DNA of 64,000 nucleotides from Polytrichum commune (Eukaryota; Streptophyta; Polytrichopsida; Polytrichales; Polytrichaceae): positions 46,515,554 to 46,579,553 of the forward strand of contig OX485803.1 of assembly GCA_950295325.1 (NCBI GenBank). Direction: 5' to 3'. The position numbers were made by a program, and so were the translations under genes. The notes below the pieces were generated by a model. The model saw nothing but the letters and a program-made list of their open reading frames with translations. It was not told the DNA's origin and did not search any database. How positions within the stretch are numbered: position 1 is the first letter of the stretch; each line of letters starts with the position of its first letter. Shown here in pieces: positions 11,715 through 25,322 of this stretch.

Positions 11715-13205
11715 CTTCAATTCCTGTTGTCGAGCACCTGCAAGTATGAAATACGAGTAAGAAAAAGGTATACCAAGTACCTGAAATCATCCTGCAGTGA
11801 ACTACTAAATGACCATAATAGACTCTTTGACAACACCAAGCTGATGAAGTAGATCGCAAGGAAGCGCAAGAGTAAGGTCCTTCTATTTAGACAGGTGAAT
11901 TTCAATAATGAGGTGTAAATAAGTTCATAGAAGTGAGGGAAGGATGGCTATGCATATCCTTAACTGGTGAAAAAATCCTAGAGATAACCATCCCCCACCC
12001 CCCCCCTCGGAGCTAGAGAATACACACACGTATCAAACGAACTTGAATGTTACGATTCAACTGATTTCAAAGTAACCACCCAGAAAGAAAGAGTATGCAG
12101 CTACTTAATAATGTAATAATGTAGACAAGGCGATGGCAGCTGACTTTCTCTGACCTACCTGACCAGTGCGTTTCCTGACTCCCAAGAAGGCACGGATTAG
12201 TCAGCAAGAGAAGGACAAAGCACAGATTACAGCAAGCGAGATTGCCACAAGAACCACAAAAGAGGAGCGGATTCGAGTGAACCATAAACCTGAAGAATCG
12301 GCTCTGTGATTGTAAATACTGATTACATAGATTGAATGGCATAATGATAAGCATTATTAGAGCTAGCATGGTCCCCAAGTCTCTCGTGATGGTGTTGATG
12401 ATCGGCCATGGGAAAAGCATAATTCCCCAGTCAATTGAAGAGAGCCATCTCAATCCAATTCCAATTCCAATTCTAATACCAATTCAATTCTTCACAGTTA
12501 CTAAATCACCGCAGCCAGGAACACGGCACGCGGAGTCCGATTCGAACCACAGTAACAAAGATTATCTAGGACTCTTTGTCCCCCGCATACGAGTTTAGAA
12601 TTCAAAGTGCCACAAACGGGCGAAGAGAAGCATAAAAAATAATTAACCTACGCCAATGATGCCGACGTGCTGCAAACCGCAACAGCTCTAGGTTATGCCA
12701 CGTCGACACCCCCGAGGACAACCAATTGCCGCACAATACTCAACTCACCTCGCGAGACTCCTCTGGATGTTCCGATTGATCGACCGACCGACCGATCGGT
12801 GCAGGAGAAAGATGAAAGCAAAGAAGAGGTGACGACAACCTAAGAAACATGAGAGGATGGAGTTGTTGAAGCAGGAGAGTCGTAATAATAAGCTGGAAGG
12901 GAAGCGAAGGGAGAGTGGAGCATGGTTTTCTTGCCTCGCCACTTTCGGTGCGGTCGCAGCAGCAGCAGCAGCAGCAGCAAGAGCAGGATCCAAGAGACCG
13001 CGGAGATGGCGACAGCGAGCGAGCGAGCTTCAAGCATGCATTTCGAGGAGATTGCTAAAAGCGCAAGAGCGAGGATGGGCACTTGTTGTTGGCTATGGCC
13101 GGCCCTCCCTCCATAGCCGCCATAGCCGGTGGAAAGGGCGGGAGCCACTACCCAGTGTGATGTGCGGGGGCTGACAGAATATTTCGTTGGACAGAAACAT
13201 TCATC
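11715..13205 (-). promoter_or_regulatory. Promoter, leader exon 1 and leader intron of the ERD15-like gene (duplicated cassette, copy 1)
   Basis: Leader exon 1 ends at 12749 with TCTCGCGAG|GTGAGT. The leader intron is 12748-11738, and leader exon 2 starts at 11737 after TTGCAG. The whole block, including about 450 bp upstream of the donor, is homologous to 25445-27420 in front of the GBPL3-like gene. The upstream part is CpG-rich with CATAGCCGCCATAGCCGG and GGCCGGCC motifs near 13095-13130, present in both copies. The transcription start is not determined. Confidence 0.75.
12956..12979. repeat. (GCA)8 trinucleotide repeat in the leader
   Basis: Eight perfect GCA units lie inside leader exon 1 of the ERD15-like gene. 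The equivalent place in the GBPL3-like leader has no such run, so it expanded after the duplication. Confidence 0.9.
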
Positions 13206-13345
13206 CCATAAACGGCAAGCACCTTCGTTGGTATAGTGGATGAAAATCATCCGTCTCGATGCTTGGCCAGATCTGGAAAAGGTCCATGCGGCGTAGAGGA
13301 AGACAGTTTCTCTTATTAATCTTAACAAGTGGGAGAGGCCTTTAG

Positions 13346-14534
13346 GGGTGGGTTTTGCCGCATTAGGGTCCCAACAATAGAATGGAGGGATCCTATTGGT
13401 GGATAGTGGTAGATTGGATCCAAGGAATAAACATTAGGTCCAAAGTACATCGAATTGCAGTGCATTCACATTAGCACACTTCTCCTATGACTCCTTCCCT
13501 TGCTAATTTTTGGACCTTACATGAAAGTGAAGCTTCTCTTTCTTCTCTACAATAACCATATATGTTCCCCCAAGTGCATTGACCATTGAATTGAGAATGG
13601 CTAACATGTTATGAGCACATAGGTCTTTTGATGTTTCGTGGACGTAGATTTTCTTTTTTCTTTTTGTTTTTTATATTGTGCATCCTTCATGTTATTTCAT
13701 CATTTGAGATGCAAACTTTCTTTAGTTAACCTACTCTATTGTAAAGTGAGTTCACTTATGATGAAAGAGCAACCATGATGGTTTTTGAACGTGCATTATG
13801 TATCCAAGTTTGAGATGTACATATCCCCCGAATATATATATATAAATTCCAATGAGTACATGTTTAAGAAAACACTAGATATGTTTCACACCGATTTTGA
13901 AAATTGCAAGATGAAGTCATCTCAAACTTGTAATTTTTCAGTTTTGTTTGAAATCCTTGCACATATTATTCTCAAAATCTCAAGATGACCATAACATATA
14001 CGACTACCATGATGTGTTTTGTGGCAATTTAGCCATGGGTGGGTGGGTGGGAGAACAACATTACCCTTCAAAGAGTAAGTTACATGGCTAAGGCCAAGAT
14101 TATGAATGAGGGCTTGGTGGCCACTTGTCATTGTCACAGTGGCTCATTGGCTTCTTCCCGATTCTTGGGGAATAGGGTTACTAAGAGTGGCCTTACATTA
14201 GGGTTTGGGTCCAACAAACTTGGGGTGCGAGAGTGTAGGTTTTAGGGTTTAGAAGTCAAGATTGAAACCCATGCTTTATTTTCGAACTCGAGATTGGGCC
14301 CATGATTGTAAATTGAGTTTACAAACTAGGAGGCGTATTTCTTTTGAAGTGAGGATTTTGCACAAAACTGATGCCACATCCACACCACTTCTTTCCTTCA
14401 CAACCTTGGACCCAAATCCTACTTTAGACCTAGACCCTAGTGCAAATTCATTGGGTCCATGAAAACATTGTTTGACCAATAAGATCTCTCGATTTTGGAG
14501 TTTTTTAGAATAGGACCCTACTATAAACCCACCC
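13346..14534. mobile_element. 1.2-kb member of the GGGTGGG MITE-like family
   Basis: The left end GGGTGGGTTTTGCCGCATTA.. and the right end ..GGACCCTACTATAAACCCACCC are inverted, with similarity continuing for about 60 bp (GATCCTATTGGT against ACCAATAAGATC). The interior of about 1 kb has no transposase-like frame and may include nested sequence. It sits immediately upstream of the duplicated leader cassette. Confidence 0.6.
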
Positions 14535-17500
14535 TCATCATTCCATGAAGACTTTCTTTCATAAAAGAGTGAGAAGGTTTTTCTTCGAATGAAAATGGTT
14601 CCTCAAATGAAAACACACATGGGGTACATAATGTAATGATAAATTTTGGGATTTTTTTTAACCATTTCTTTTGGGGATGTTACATCAGTTTGAAGGAGAA
14701 AGTGCAAGCACCTCCTGGCATTCCAAAATGAGTTTGGCCCTCAATGAATTGATATAGAAAGTTCTTATTTCAAACCTCCACACCGATTTCAAGCACGCAC
14801 CGAAAACTTACTGAACATGTAAAATATTGTTTGCAAAACAACCAAATTCTAACGAAAAACCTTGGTTGAATTGAAGGATAACTTTATTGTACATCCTAGA
14901 AGTAAGAAATTAGGACCCTCTCCACTCACAAGCTAACATGTAACTATATCCATCCTATGTGCTATGGAACATTGTTTGGGGAGATTTTTGGACATAATCA
15001 GTTGAAATCCTAGTGTTTCCAAGTCCAACCATTTACATGTTGACATCTTTCAGTGTTTATTTATAGATTCGAAATATATTCTCTATATTCCTCTATAATG
15101 ATGGGTAATTTTCATGAAGTCTTGAAAAGTTAACTAGTTAATTCTGAATCTCAACCAGTTCATCTGTAACTAGCGGTCAATTCTCCTCGTGCATTGTTTT
15201 AGGGCCACTTCACACACAAGATTGAGAGCCCGTACCCATTACACTTCAAGCACTCTCATTGGTGGAAAAGGCAGAGCCAGTCCAAGTTCGCTTCACACTA
15301 CACTTGAGGAACCAACGGAATATGTGAATGCAAGATGAATGTAAAATCTACATGGATTCCTACACGGCATCAAATGGATCGTGTTTCATGGTCACTTGGA
15401 CTATTTTCAAAAACCACCTCTCGGAGGCAGGCCTAACACAAAACCGGGTGACCATGGCACTCTGAACGCTCACAATCGTTGATTTATTCAATATAATCAT
15501 GTGCGAGAACCCATATGAATAGAAATCCATTGAAATAGCCTTTGATTGAGGGCCCGGTCATATAGCTTCACACTACACTTGAGGGTCCATGAGCACACTA
15601 CATGATTTTGGAGGTGTGTTGGGGCAGCCATTGGACACTTTCTTTTGGGCTCTCACAATTTCATGGTCACGGCTCTTGGCTCGTGTGTGAAATGGCCCTT
15701 AATTAGAGCCTCACGGTGCAGGGTTTGCCTAGTCTTTGACAGTGCTAGAAATATTTCAAACATTGGCAGGATATACCAATTTGAATGCTTCCTTGAGACC
15801 TTCAGATTATAAAATTTTAAAACCTAAACCCTAACAATATGATGAAACTTGGTCAACTCCTGCTTTTATGGTGAAGCAGTGAAGCGGCAAGTGAATCTCT
15901 TCTGAGAAACATGGAATTTTGAGTCAGAGCAAAGTACACAAGTTGTTGAAAATATGTGTTGAATTTAGAAAGGATGACATTGTCATCAATGTCTGGGGAG
16001 ATTTTTGGGTATAATCGGTTAAAATCCTAGTGTTTCCAAGTCCAACCGGTTACATGCATAATATTACTCGTTGATGTGGGTCCTCGGAATATAACAATTA
16101 TATGTTGGGAGTTCAGTTTGAATCTGAGTTTTTCTACACAACTTTTCGAGCACCCCACTGTTATATTATGAGGGCCTATTCATTGATTGTCATATAAGCT
16201 TAAATATGTCTTATAATGGCAAGGTTGTGGCAGCTCTTGAAGTGTGGACACAAGCTTATGGATTATCATGTAAGGGTATGTGGGTGCTAATTTCGGTTTA
16301 ATTTTCATATTCTCCAACTTCTCCTGATCATATTTATGCAAAGAAAATTGTGTTACATTACCAAATGCAACATCAACGCAAACTGGACCTCCCTTGATTT
16401 AGCGGTGATTATCAAAAGTGCATGTGTGTTGATTCTTTTACTTGAATATCTAATACCCCCTCCCCACCTGACTTTACCAAATAACCAAAGTCTTTCCTAA
16501 AAACCGGGTAAAGCTCCCTCGGTTATAGTGGAGGTGTTCGGCTATCCCACAACACATGTGTCTTATTTCCAAAACAATATATAGTGATCATTTGCACAAG
16601 GAAAGAGTCTCATCGAAGTAGAAGTTCACTTTAACATTGAGTGGATTGCATTGGTACAAACATTGTCCTACATTAGTATGCATTTTATAAATAAATTAAT
16701 ATGTTCACTAACCAAATTTAGATTCCAATATTTTATATAGTATATTCATCATCAGGAACAAATAGTGTGGGCCACAAAATTAGAATGTATCATAATTAGT
16801 GTCATGTTCAAAACTTGGACAAGTTGAGCTAAACGTTGGTCAATCAACCTTAACTCCTTAAATTGGTCAACCTTTGGTTAGTAGTAACTAAGACATGTGG
16901 CCATGCCATCGATTAGCTTGTATATGAGTTCCCTATTTCATCTTTACATGTGCCAGAATGTAGCTTCCATGTGGAATACAAGTGGTCATGGCGAATGTAA
17001 ACATGACACATGGCAAATTTTGAGAAAAAATATAATTGTTTTGTGTTGGAATAGAGAGCCCTCTATAGTAGTTGATTTCACTCACATTGTTAGCTAATTC
17101 TCTTAGCTAATTCTCTTAACTAGGTGATGTGGCTGGACCCCAAGGCTAGCTACACATGGCCTCAAAAATAAGTGGGTGCTCTGCAACTAATTATCTTGCA
17201 AGTTTTTGGTTCTAATCCCCATGAAGACCCTACACACACAAACTACAATTTCGTCACCAATGTTAAAATATATACCTGCGACTGCAAGAGTCAACAAAAA
17301 CCTGGCAAAACTAAACAAACCAGAAGAAGGTAAGAGTTTTTGGAATCGATTGAAACATGCAATCTTACATCCATCAATGCACAAAGCTTTTTACAATGAT
17401 TGCAGCAGATGTAGGAATTACACTACCTAGCTAATAAAAACCTGCAGAACCTTTTAAAATCAATGTAGATGTTGCTTCTACTTAAGTGTTTTCTAGTGTA

Positions 17501-17642
17501 CACCTTGAGACTACACCATCCAGTGTTGCAAGATCAGAAGCAAGGAATCAAAGCTGCAAATGATAAAAAAAAAATAGATTAAAAACTACAAAGAAATTGA
17601 TGAAATAGATCAGATTCTAGGTTGAGCTAAGGGTATTGAAGT
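14535..17642. other. Intergenic repeats between the MITE-like element and the GBPL3-like 3' end
   Basis: No gene is seen. A direct repeat of about 70 bp (GGGGAGATTTTTGGACATAATC.. CCTAGTGTTTCCAAGTCCAACC) occurs at about 14979-15044 and 15990-16057, either side of a Tourist-like element. A short repeat (GAGCACCCCACTGTTATATTATGAGGGCC) near 16148 recurs near 27818. The last few hundred bases should hold the 3' UTR of the GBPL3-like gene. Confidence 0.6.
15202..15698. mobile_element. Tourist-like (PIF/Harbinger) MITE, copy 1, 497 bp
   Basis: TIRs are GGGCCACTTCACACACAAG on the left and CTCGTGTGTGAAATGGCCC on the right, flanked by TTA direct repeats (15199-15201 and 15699-15701). The GGGCC start and the 3-bp TTA target-site duplication are the hallmark of PIF/Harbinger-Tourist elements. 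It is close to full-length identical in layout to 30691-31190. There is no transposase. Confidence 0.9.
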
Positions 17643-20600
17643 CTATTGTGGCTGCTGTGGAGGCCTGTTTAGAATTAGCTTCTCATATAAGGCAAGCAGG
17701 TCCTTCTTTGAGGGATTTCGAGTTTGCAAAACTTCTGCCCCATATCCAGCTTCAGTCATCTTCTGCTTCAATTTTGCAATGGTGAACTTGTGGTAGTTTG
17801 TAGAATCTGGCTCCCTTGGTGCCTCTGTGGAATTGGCTCCACTGCCTCCTTCCTCAGCCTCGACTCCACCAGATTGGTACATGCTGCTGCCATTCTCAAA
17901 ATTACGTTCTAGTTTGGACCTCTTGGTTACCCCAAAATCAATCTCCATATCCTGCGCTGAAGTGTCAAGTCCTGCACAAAACAGAGTACTATCAGCACAT
18001 TGAAGTGCTCCAACCATACTCTACCACATGGAGTACATGGCCCTATTGTAAATGCTTCCAACTCCAGACAATCTTGGCAGTTTAATCAGTATGGGAAATT
18101 GCCTCATCCAGTTGATAATTGCAAATAACGAAGATGGCCATTTCACATGGAGATTCTCTTGAACACAAGAGAATCACATAGGTCATCTTGTCTCTCATGT
18201 TTGCTGAATCACATAGGCCGTCCCAATTGTGTTATCTATAGAACCTGAGTTGGTGTCGACATTTTGAGCATAGAGTCCAATCTCATCAGAACACGTGTCT
18301 TTTCTGGTGTCCATTCTGGACGACAAGCCGTGCCATATAGCACTGAACTCTAGGTGTCCAATCAAGAAGAGTGACCACATAAGGCCCACATACCTTTGAT
18401 CAACCCAACTAAATGAATGAGAAGTCACTTGAAACAAATAGAAGCAGAATGCCATTGTGATTATGACTTTGAATCCAATTAGTGAGAAAATCTAATAATA
18501 ACCCATTCTCTATGCACACTGCATTTTGAAAAAACTTCACTGTGGGTTCAAACAAATGTGGACCATACAGTAAACCGTTCAACATTCAGGAGATTGAGCT
18601 GGGGAACCACATGCATCACCAAAACTACAGACCCTGACCTCATTGCCATGTCATTACAGGTCAACAGGGTGGGCAGAATGGAGGGTGGATGTACATAATG
18701 CAACATGTGTACCTGCTTCCTGAAAGGCTCTTTTGGCTCGTGAAGGACCTGCGGGTGAGTTTCCAGGGGGTGTGTCAGCAAATGCCCTCACTTTTGTCTC
18801 CAGAGCTGTTTCATGGTTGCGCACTGTCGTAAGTTGTGCTTGAAGAACATCCAGTTCTCCCTGCATAGTTTGTATTTGTAATGAAAGGGACTCAGCTCGG
18901 AGGCTCGCCTCAGCTTTGGCAGCTCTTTCGCTTGCTAATAAACTCTCAAAACCTTCAACTGTCTTTGCACGCTGCTCCTGGGAGGAATTTAACAGAACTT
19001 CCATTTCTCGCTCCCTCTCCTCCAGTCGCCTCTCCAACAATGTGACACGTGATATTGCATCTCTCTCTGTGATCTTGGCAAGTTCAAGATCCTGATTCCA
19101 TAAAACAGAGTTACAAAGAACAGTCAATGTAAGACCAAACACATTATAAGATTCTAGTAGAGCCATAACTACCCATGTCATATCAGGATGGACTGCATGT
19201 ACACTGAGTCAAAAAATGGCTTCAATCATGTATGGAAAAGTTGGTCACTGCCATGCTGGGCTCTTGTTACAATTCTAACCAGAGAGCTCATGCCAAACCA
19301 ACATTGCCACTAGAGTTCGTACCTGCGTCAACTCTTCTCTTTCTTGCTCCAAGGACTCGCAACGTCGTTGTGTACGTTCCACAGTTGCTAACCTCTCTGC
19401 AGCCAATCTCTGTGTCTCCAATTTCTCTTTCTCTTCAGTAGTAGCCTCATTGCGTGCCTTCTCTGCAGCCTCCATGGCCCGCTTCGCATCCCGTTCTGCT
19501 CCTTTCCTTTTGTGCTCGGCCTCCTCAAGTCTCCTACTAGATTCAGTCATGCGTTGTTCTGCATGTATTTTGTCTTCACGTGCCTTCTCTAGGTCTTTCT
19601 CAAATGTAATTGACAAAGACTTCGCAACTTCTAGCTCTTGCTGGAGATGCCGCAACTCTGATCGCAACTCTACCATGTCTCCAGATTGGTCTGTTACTTT
19701 TGACTCGTACTCCTGAAGATAAAAGTTTTGGAGGGGTGAAAGGTCAATGTCTCCACTCTAAATCACAGGAAACAAAGAAAACAGTACAATACCTTGCTCC
19801 CTAGCATCAATATAAGCAAACTACGAGAAAGAATTTTTTAAAAGTTTGCCTGGGTCAGGATGCATAAGAGAATTACATGCAGACGTGCACTTAAGCTGGC
19901 AATGCGAAGCTCTCCTTGCTCTACCTTAACCTGTAACTCCTTCGCTTCCTGCTCCTGTGACAAATTTAAAAAACACGGGTTTCAGAAGTTTTCTCTGGAT
20001 ATTTAATTGCAAAATTAATCATGTAGAAGTGATGACCTGATACTGTGAACAGCAGTACATGATAAATGGTAGGATAATATATACATGATAAAAAAAAACG
20101 GGTTACTTTTAGCTGGACTCAAAAGGGTAGCAAGCATCACAAACTTGCTGCTCAAGATGTCAAATCTCAAACTATGGACATAAACCTGTCAAGCTCCAAA
20201 GTTCAGATATATACCTTCTGAGACAGGTTTTGAGCATACTCTGCTCGAAGTGAGTCCTCCCGAAGCTGCGACTGTTTGATGGCTCTATCTTTCTGAGCAG
20301 AAGCCTTCTCCACAGCTGCCTTTGTCTGTGCTGCAACTGTATCATGCTTACGTTGCCATTCAATGGCCTCCGCCTTGGCTGATTCTGACTGCTCTTTGAC
20401 TGCTGCCAACCTTGCCTCCGCAGTGCTGCACCGGTTCTTCATTCCATGAAATAGCAGTGGACCACTAATCAGAGGACAATTGGGACAAATGAATGCAAGA
20501 TAAGGACAATCAAGACAACATTGTTCATTGTTGAAGAAAAAATATCCTACTTTGCTACTTTTTCAACCTTATTCACTGAACTATGACATCTACCACTACA

Positions 20601-23600
20601 CTATGATTAGTTCATTGAAGTACAACTCACACAGCAACTGAGATGAGTATTCCTGGTCCATGGAACTAAGCTTTTCCTTCAATTGTAAAATACCTGGAGA
20701 GATGCAATCTCAGAGTTTAACCTCTCTTCCTCAGCTCGTCGCGCTGCAAAGAAACTTTCAAACTTGCTCTGCCAGTCTGCAGCCTCTTTCTTAGCACCCT
20801 CTAGTTGAGTTCCAAGAACTGTGCGCCTCTCTTCTAAAGAAGTGACCTTCTTTTGTAAGGTGGAATACTGAGCAGCTGAATTTTCAGAAGCCCTATTGTA
20901 GTCATTCATGATATTTTCATAGCGTTTCTTCCAGTCTTGTGCATCTCGTTGGGCAGCCTCTGTCTGCTTGGATGAAAATGCAAGTCGCTCCTCCATTGAA
21001 CGCCCTTTCAATTCAAGGCTTGAGTATTCTGCTGCTGCTTTGTCACTTGCCCGCTTGACAAGATCATGTATTGGACCAGCCAAACTGTAGTTCAACAACA
21101 GATATATCAGCAATCCGTGTGAATGTAAGCAAGAGATATATGCAGGCTCCAGCATAGAGCTTGCACATTAATCAAACCATACAAACACATGTGATTGAAC
21201 AAATGATGGACTAACATACCCCATAGATTTAAGGACACAATAAACAATCACCAAGACATATCTATGCAACTTGAAGGTATACATAGCTTGTTGTTATCGC
21301 TTTAAAAATTTGGGCATTTTGCGAAGAGACTGTATGTTAGTCCATACCCAAATTCATTACAAATTTGCTAAAGCTTGCACAGAGCCACAAGTGCTCCAGC
21401 AATAATAGTTGAGATATTATAAGCATATGAGAACACCTTTTCTGAAGAAATTTCACTAGCTTTTGATACTTTAGGGGCCCAGATGCATGTGTCTCATACT
21501 CCACAACCAACCCATCTAGCATCTGCAGACATCAACACATATACTTTCTCAGACTAGTGTTAAACTAACAGTAGTCATGCACATGCAAAAGGCAGATACT
21601 TCTACAACAATCACTAACATTGCAAGACAGCACATGAACAAAACATTATCAAATCAAAAGCTCAATGCAAAGTTACAATCTTCCAAGAATTCAGTGAGCT
21701 TAATATAATATGAATGCTATACTTTATCACAGGTCTACCCAACATGAGCATAGAACTAGCAGCCAACATACCTTTATCACGTTGTCAAATGTTGCATCAG
21801 GAGCATTGCAAGCATTTCGCAATCTCTCTTCCATTGTCCCCACAGCTCTCAAACATTTCAGCTCTGCTTCCATAGACGTCTTCCGCTTCAGCTCCTGAAT
21901 AAACATACACGAAAGTTGCATTTAAACTATTTTGCCTGGAATATGTATGTCTAAGAAGCCTAAATGTTGTGAGAGCTCTCAGACAATGGGGGTCTATGAA
22001 AACCCTTGTCCTCAATAGATACATGAAGAAATTTGAGTGTTCAGAAACAACACCTCAAATTGTCGCTTTAGAGTGGCATGGAGTTGCTTCTCATACTTTT
22101 TCCGCACAGGCCCTCCTCCCACAGCCTCGGTGTTATACACATTAAGTGCAGCTTGTACAGCCTCCTCTTGTGCTTCTTGTAGTAAGACCTGAAAAATGCA
22201 TGACAGAGTGTTCACAAAGTTGCCCAAAAGATTGATGCATCATTATAAGTGATAATCATCAATGACTGGAAACTCACCTCATCTGGAGGTGTCTCCTTGT
22301 CAAAGGCCTTTGTGTAGGCCTCTACTGCCATGTCATGAGCACGGCGGCATTCATTCTCCTCCACATTCTGTCACACATGCACAAGCTCAACTTGTCAACA
22401 CAGTGCGTCTTGCTCTGCTGCCTTCATTGACCCATTTGCCTAAAGCATTGTTACACATCTCTTTAGCATTGGAGGCAAAAGTTCATGAAGCTTCTCAACC
22501 CTGTACAAGGCACTCACCTGCCATGATGTTGCAATAGTGGGAACAGCACCAGCATTGATGGCGTCAAGGAATGATTGAGTGAGACCAGCAAACATGGGAC
22601 CAGTCATGACTATAGATCCTAGCTGCTTAGGCCTTGTCCTTTCAAAAATGAACTTGGTCAGTGCATCGAGTCCCGCTCTGAACTCTGGTCTCATGTTTTC
22701 CATCTTCAAACAAAAGCAACTAGGTCAGAGCAAGTGAGTATTCAGACCCACTTGGGCACCTCTTGCTGATTGCAAACTGCATTCAATGTACTGTCATTTC
22801 TTATGCAAATAATGTGACTAACATATACAAACTGCTTTCATACAATGTTTGGGTGCAATAAGACTCACAGGATATTGATCGAGTTTCTGCAGATCCTTCT
22901 CTTCATTAACAGGCCGCACAAGTGTAAAGCAGTCTCGTTCAGGGAATAGAGCCCTGATTGAGTTTCGAATCTAAGAAACACGCAGCAGAAAAGATCAGGT
23001 CCCTTTTCCAGATTGAAAAACTTGACTAGCCTTTGCAAAAACCTCTGCATAGACATTACCCTTGGTAGACATAAGCATCCTCCAGCCTAGTAAATCCTGC
23101 CTTTTCAAGGCTATATCAGAGCAGGTGCAAAAGAGACTGCCACATGGAAATTACCTCATTCTTTGAAGCAATAGATTTCCCAGATCCAGGAATAGGCTGC
23201 AGAGCTGATTCTAAATAATCCCTTGGTGTAATTCTCTGGCCGTCTTCAGTCAGGTCAAGGTAGAAGTCCTAAAACATCACAGTCATCCACAAATCTAAAT
23301 ATCTATCAGTGAACAAAGTGTTAAGATAGTGCACTTTACTATAGACAAACAGCACTGGATTCAAATACTTTGATAGCTAATTATATTGAGATCCTCTTCG
23401 CATAATTTGTTAGGTATCACTCAAGTCTTATGATGTATGTTACTGCACAGGCCAATGGCACAAGTACAGAAAAACACCATCACTTCCAATTTGGTCTGAC
23501 TTGTCCTAGGTATGACCTTACAAGTCAAACTGATACTGACCAAGAGTGGCCAAAGAGGCTGAAGTTCTCACCCGCAGCAGCCACAGAAAGAGTGGTGAGA

Positions 23601-25322
23601 ATTGCCCAATTTCAGAAGCCGAGGCTCCTTGTGAAGGAGTTGAAGCTCGAACTCGAATGTGCTTAGTCATTTCTGTCACCAAAGACAGCTTATCCAAAGC
23701 AGCCTCATCAATGCCACCCATCTGTAGCAATCATCACCAAATACGAGTTCATATATGCTGCAAGCTAACCGTTGAATTCAAATGCAAAATAAATATTAAA
23801 TTTCAAACATGTAGGATGTAATCGTAGGGTCTACAACGATTATTCATTCATCTCATTTCAATCCAGTTGGACTACTCTCAGTTCTACAACTTTACATGCA
23901 CGTGCATGAGCTTTGATGAATAGTCACACCTGATTGTAGACAAACATGCTCGATAGCAGGACAGCCAAGGAGAAAATTTGTGTGCTGTATGTGCCCTGCC
24001 AGATATCAACACAATTGTTTACCACACAGAAAACACCTAAACAAGAGAAGATGAAACCCCAGAATCAAGGAGATTTTGGAGAACTTTGCAATTATATTAA
24101 ATAAAATTATCTAAAACGTTTAAAAAAACAAAAACAACAAAACAAAAAAAAGGATATAAGACTAGGCGATGAAGTTCTCAAGAGATAGTTATTTGCAACA
24201 AAGTCCTCTCCCTATACATCTTTCAAGTGGTACAGCTTACCGTTTGATCATAGGCATCTATGCCTTCACTATCCAGAAGCAACAAATTGTATTCACTGCC
24301 ATCTGGTGCTTTTCTCTTCAGAGGAGCACTCCACATCCATAAACCCTTCGTACATGGCCTGTGAGTGGGGGCCACAACAAAGCCACTGCTCCTTCCCAGC
24401 AGCTGAAATGCATCCAACAACAGCAAAATTGAGAAATGAAACTCTCCTCACATTTGTTCTATCAAACCCCTTACAGCAGAATCTATCTTGCGAAGTGGGT
24501 ATAAGGTCTTGCACATGGCACCACTGGCTCACAAATATCTTGATGTGTTAATGTGTGATCAATAACCAGCAGACATCATCTAGTAAGACCAATGGGACCC
24601 TCTTCCCGAATGTGTGTCTTCCATTACTTTAGTCTTCCGTCACATACATAAATCTCTACCAAAACAACATGTTTATCTCTACGTTCTGATATTCCATGAC
24701 TTTTTTCTCTCCTGCATCCTTTGATTATGCCACTACCTGATCCCTATACCACTGCATGAAAAAAATATGGCTGATTTGGAGCAACTGAAATCAAGCCTAT
24801 ATTGAGAACCTACTCGTTACACATAATCAAATTTTCACCTCAAGAACTGTTCAGTCTATATTGCAAGGTTCAGCTTTCTTCATAAGAGCTAAAAAGAGGA
24901 CAGCTAATGATGAAGCATGCCAACTTCACGACAGCATTCACATTTGGTACGTCGATCATACAAATGAAATTTAGGTGGGAAGAAAAACAGGTTCAAACAT
25001 ATGAGCCCTAATAATATAATACCTGATTCAATATGAAACTTTTGCCTTGCCTCGCACGCCCACAAACAGAAACTACTCCAAGTGGTCCCTTCACCATATG
25101 CAACGCTGCCACTGCTTCTGGATCCATCTTGAACTTGCCCCTCTCGTCACAGTACACCAGCCGTAAAGGACGTGCTTGGCCACCTGTTCCATTCCTGCTA
25201 CTGAACGTATACTGTGGTCGGCTACTCTGAACTACAATGGGTTCCGGTTCCTCAGGCTCTGGTTCAGCCTCTTCTGGTTTTTGCTGCTTCGTTGGAGTGA
25301 AAAACCCAAATCTTGACATCAT
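17643..25322 (-). CDS. GBPL3-like guanylate-binding GTPase (17 exons; +1 frameshift in exon 5)
   Basis: Exons: 25322-25023, 24402-24241, 23995-23930, 23721-23572, 23269-23155, 22970-22869, 22703-22518, 22367-22278, 22188-22054, 21894-21772, 21522-21437, 21084-20694, 20436-20215, 19954-19877, 19712-19323, 19091-18713 and 17971-17643. All are phase-consistent except exon 5, which has one extra G. Ignoring it the protein is 1100 residues, close to my recollection of the Arabidopsis homologue At5g46070. The P-loop GRARQGKS is at 88-95, DSEG (G3) at 144-147 and LLRD (GBP-type G4) at 224-227. A helical GBP domain follows to about residue 500, then a long Lys/Glu/Arg/Ala-rich coiled coil (about 505-990) and a conserved C-terminus (KLKQKMTEAGYG). 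Plant GBPLs of this type act in nuclear condensate and immune or nuclear-envelope roles. As written, the extra G gives a stop at about codon 264. Confidence 0.9.
18125..18400. repeat. Dispersed repeat family D, copy in GBPL3-like last intron
   Basis: It shares GATCACATAGGCC-, AGTCCAATCTCAT-, CATGTCTTTT.GGTGTCCAT- and GACCACATAAGGCCCACAT-type blocks, in the same order, with copies near 29.8, 33.1, 43.1, 43.8 and 45.2 kb. No TIR is evident and there is no coding sequence; a SINE or MITE derivative is possible. Confidence 0.65.

Noticed and set aside
12740..13328. Minus-strand open frames with poly-Leu, poly-Ala or poly-Cys runs
   Set aside because: They are three-frame readings of the (GCA)8 repeat in leader DNA. 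Their starts are not conserved in the GBPL3-like copy.
14238..14252. Telomere-like TTTAGGGTTTAG
   Set aside because: Only about two units, inside a MITE-like element whose ends contain TAGGGTCC; not an interstitial telomere array.
17190..17225. Possible tRNA T-arm (GGTTCTAATCCCC-like)
   Set aside because: No matching acceptor stem, D-arm or anticodon arm at the right spacing.
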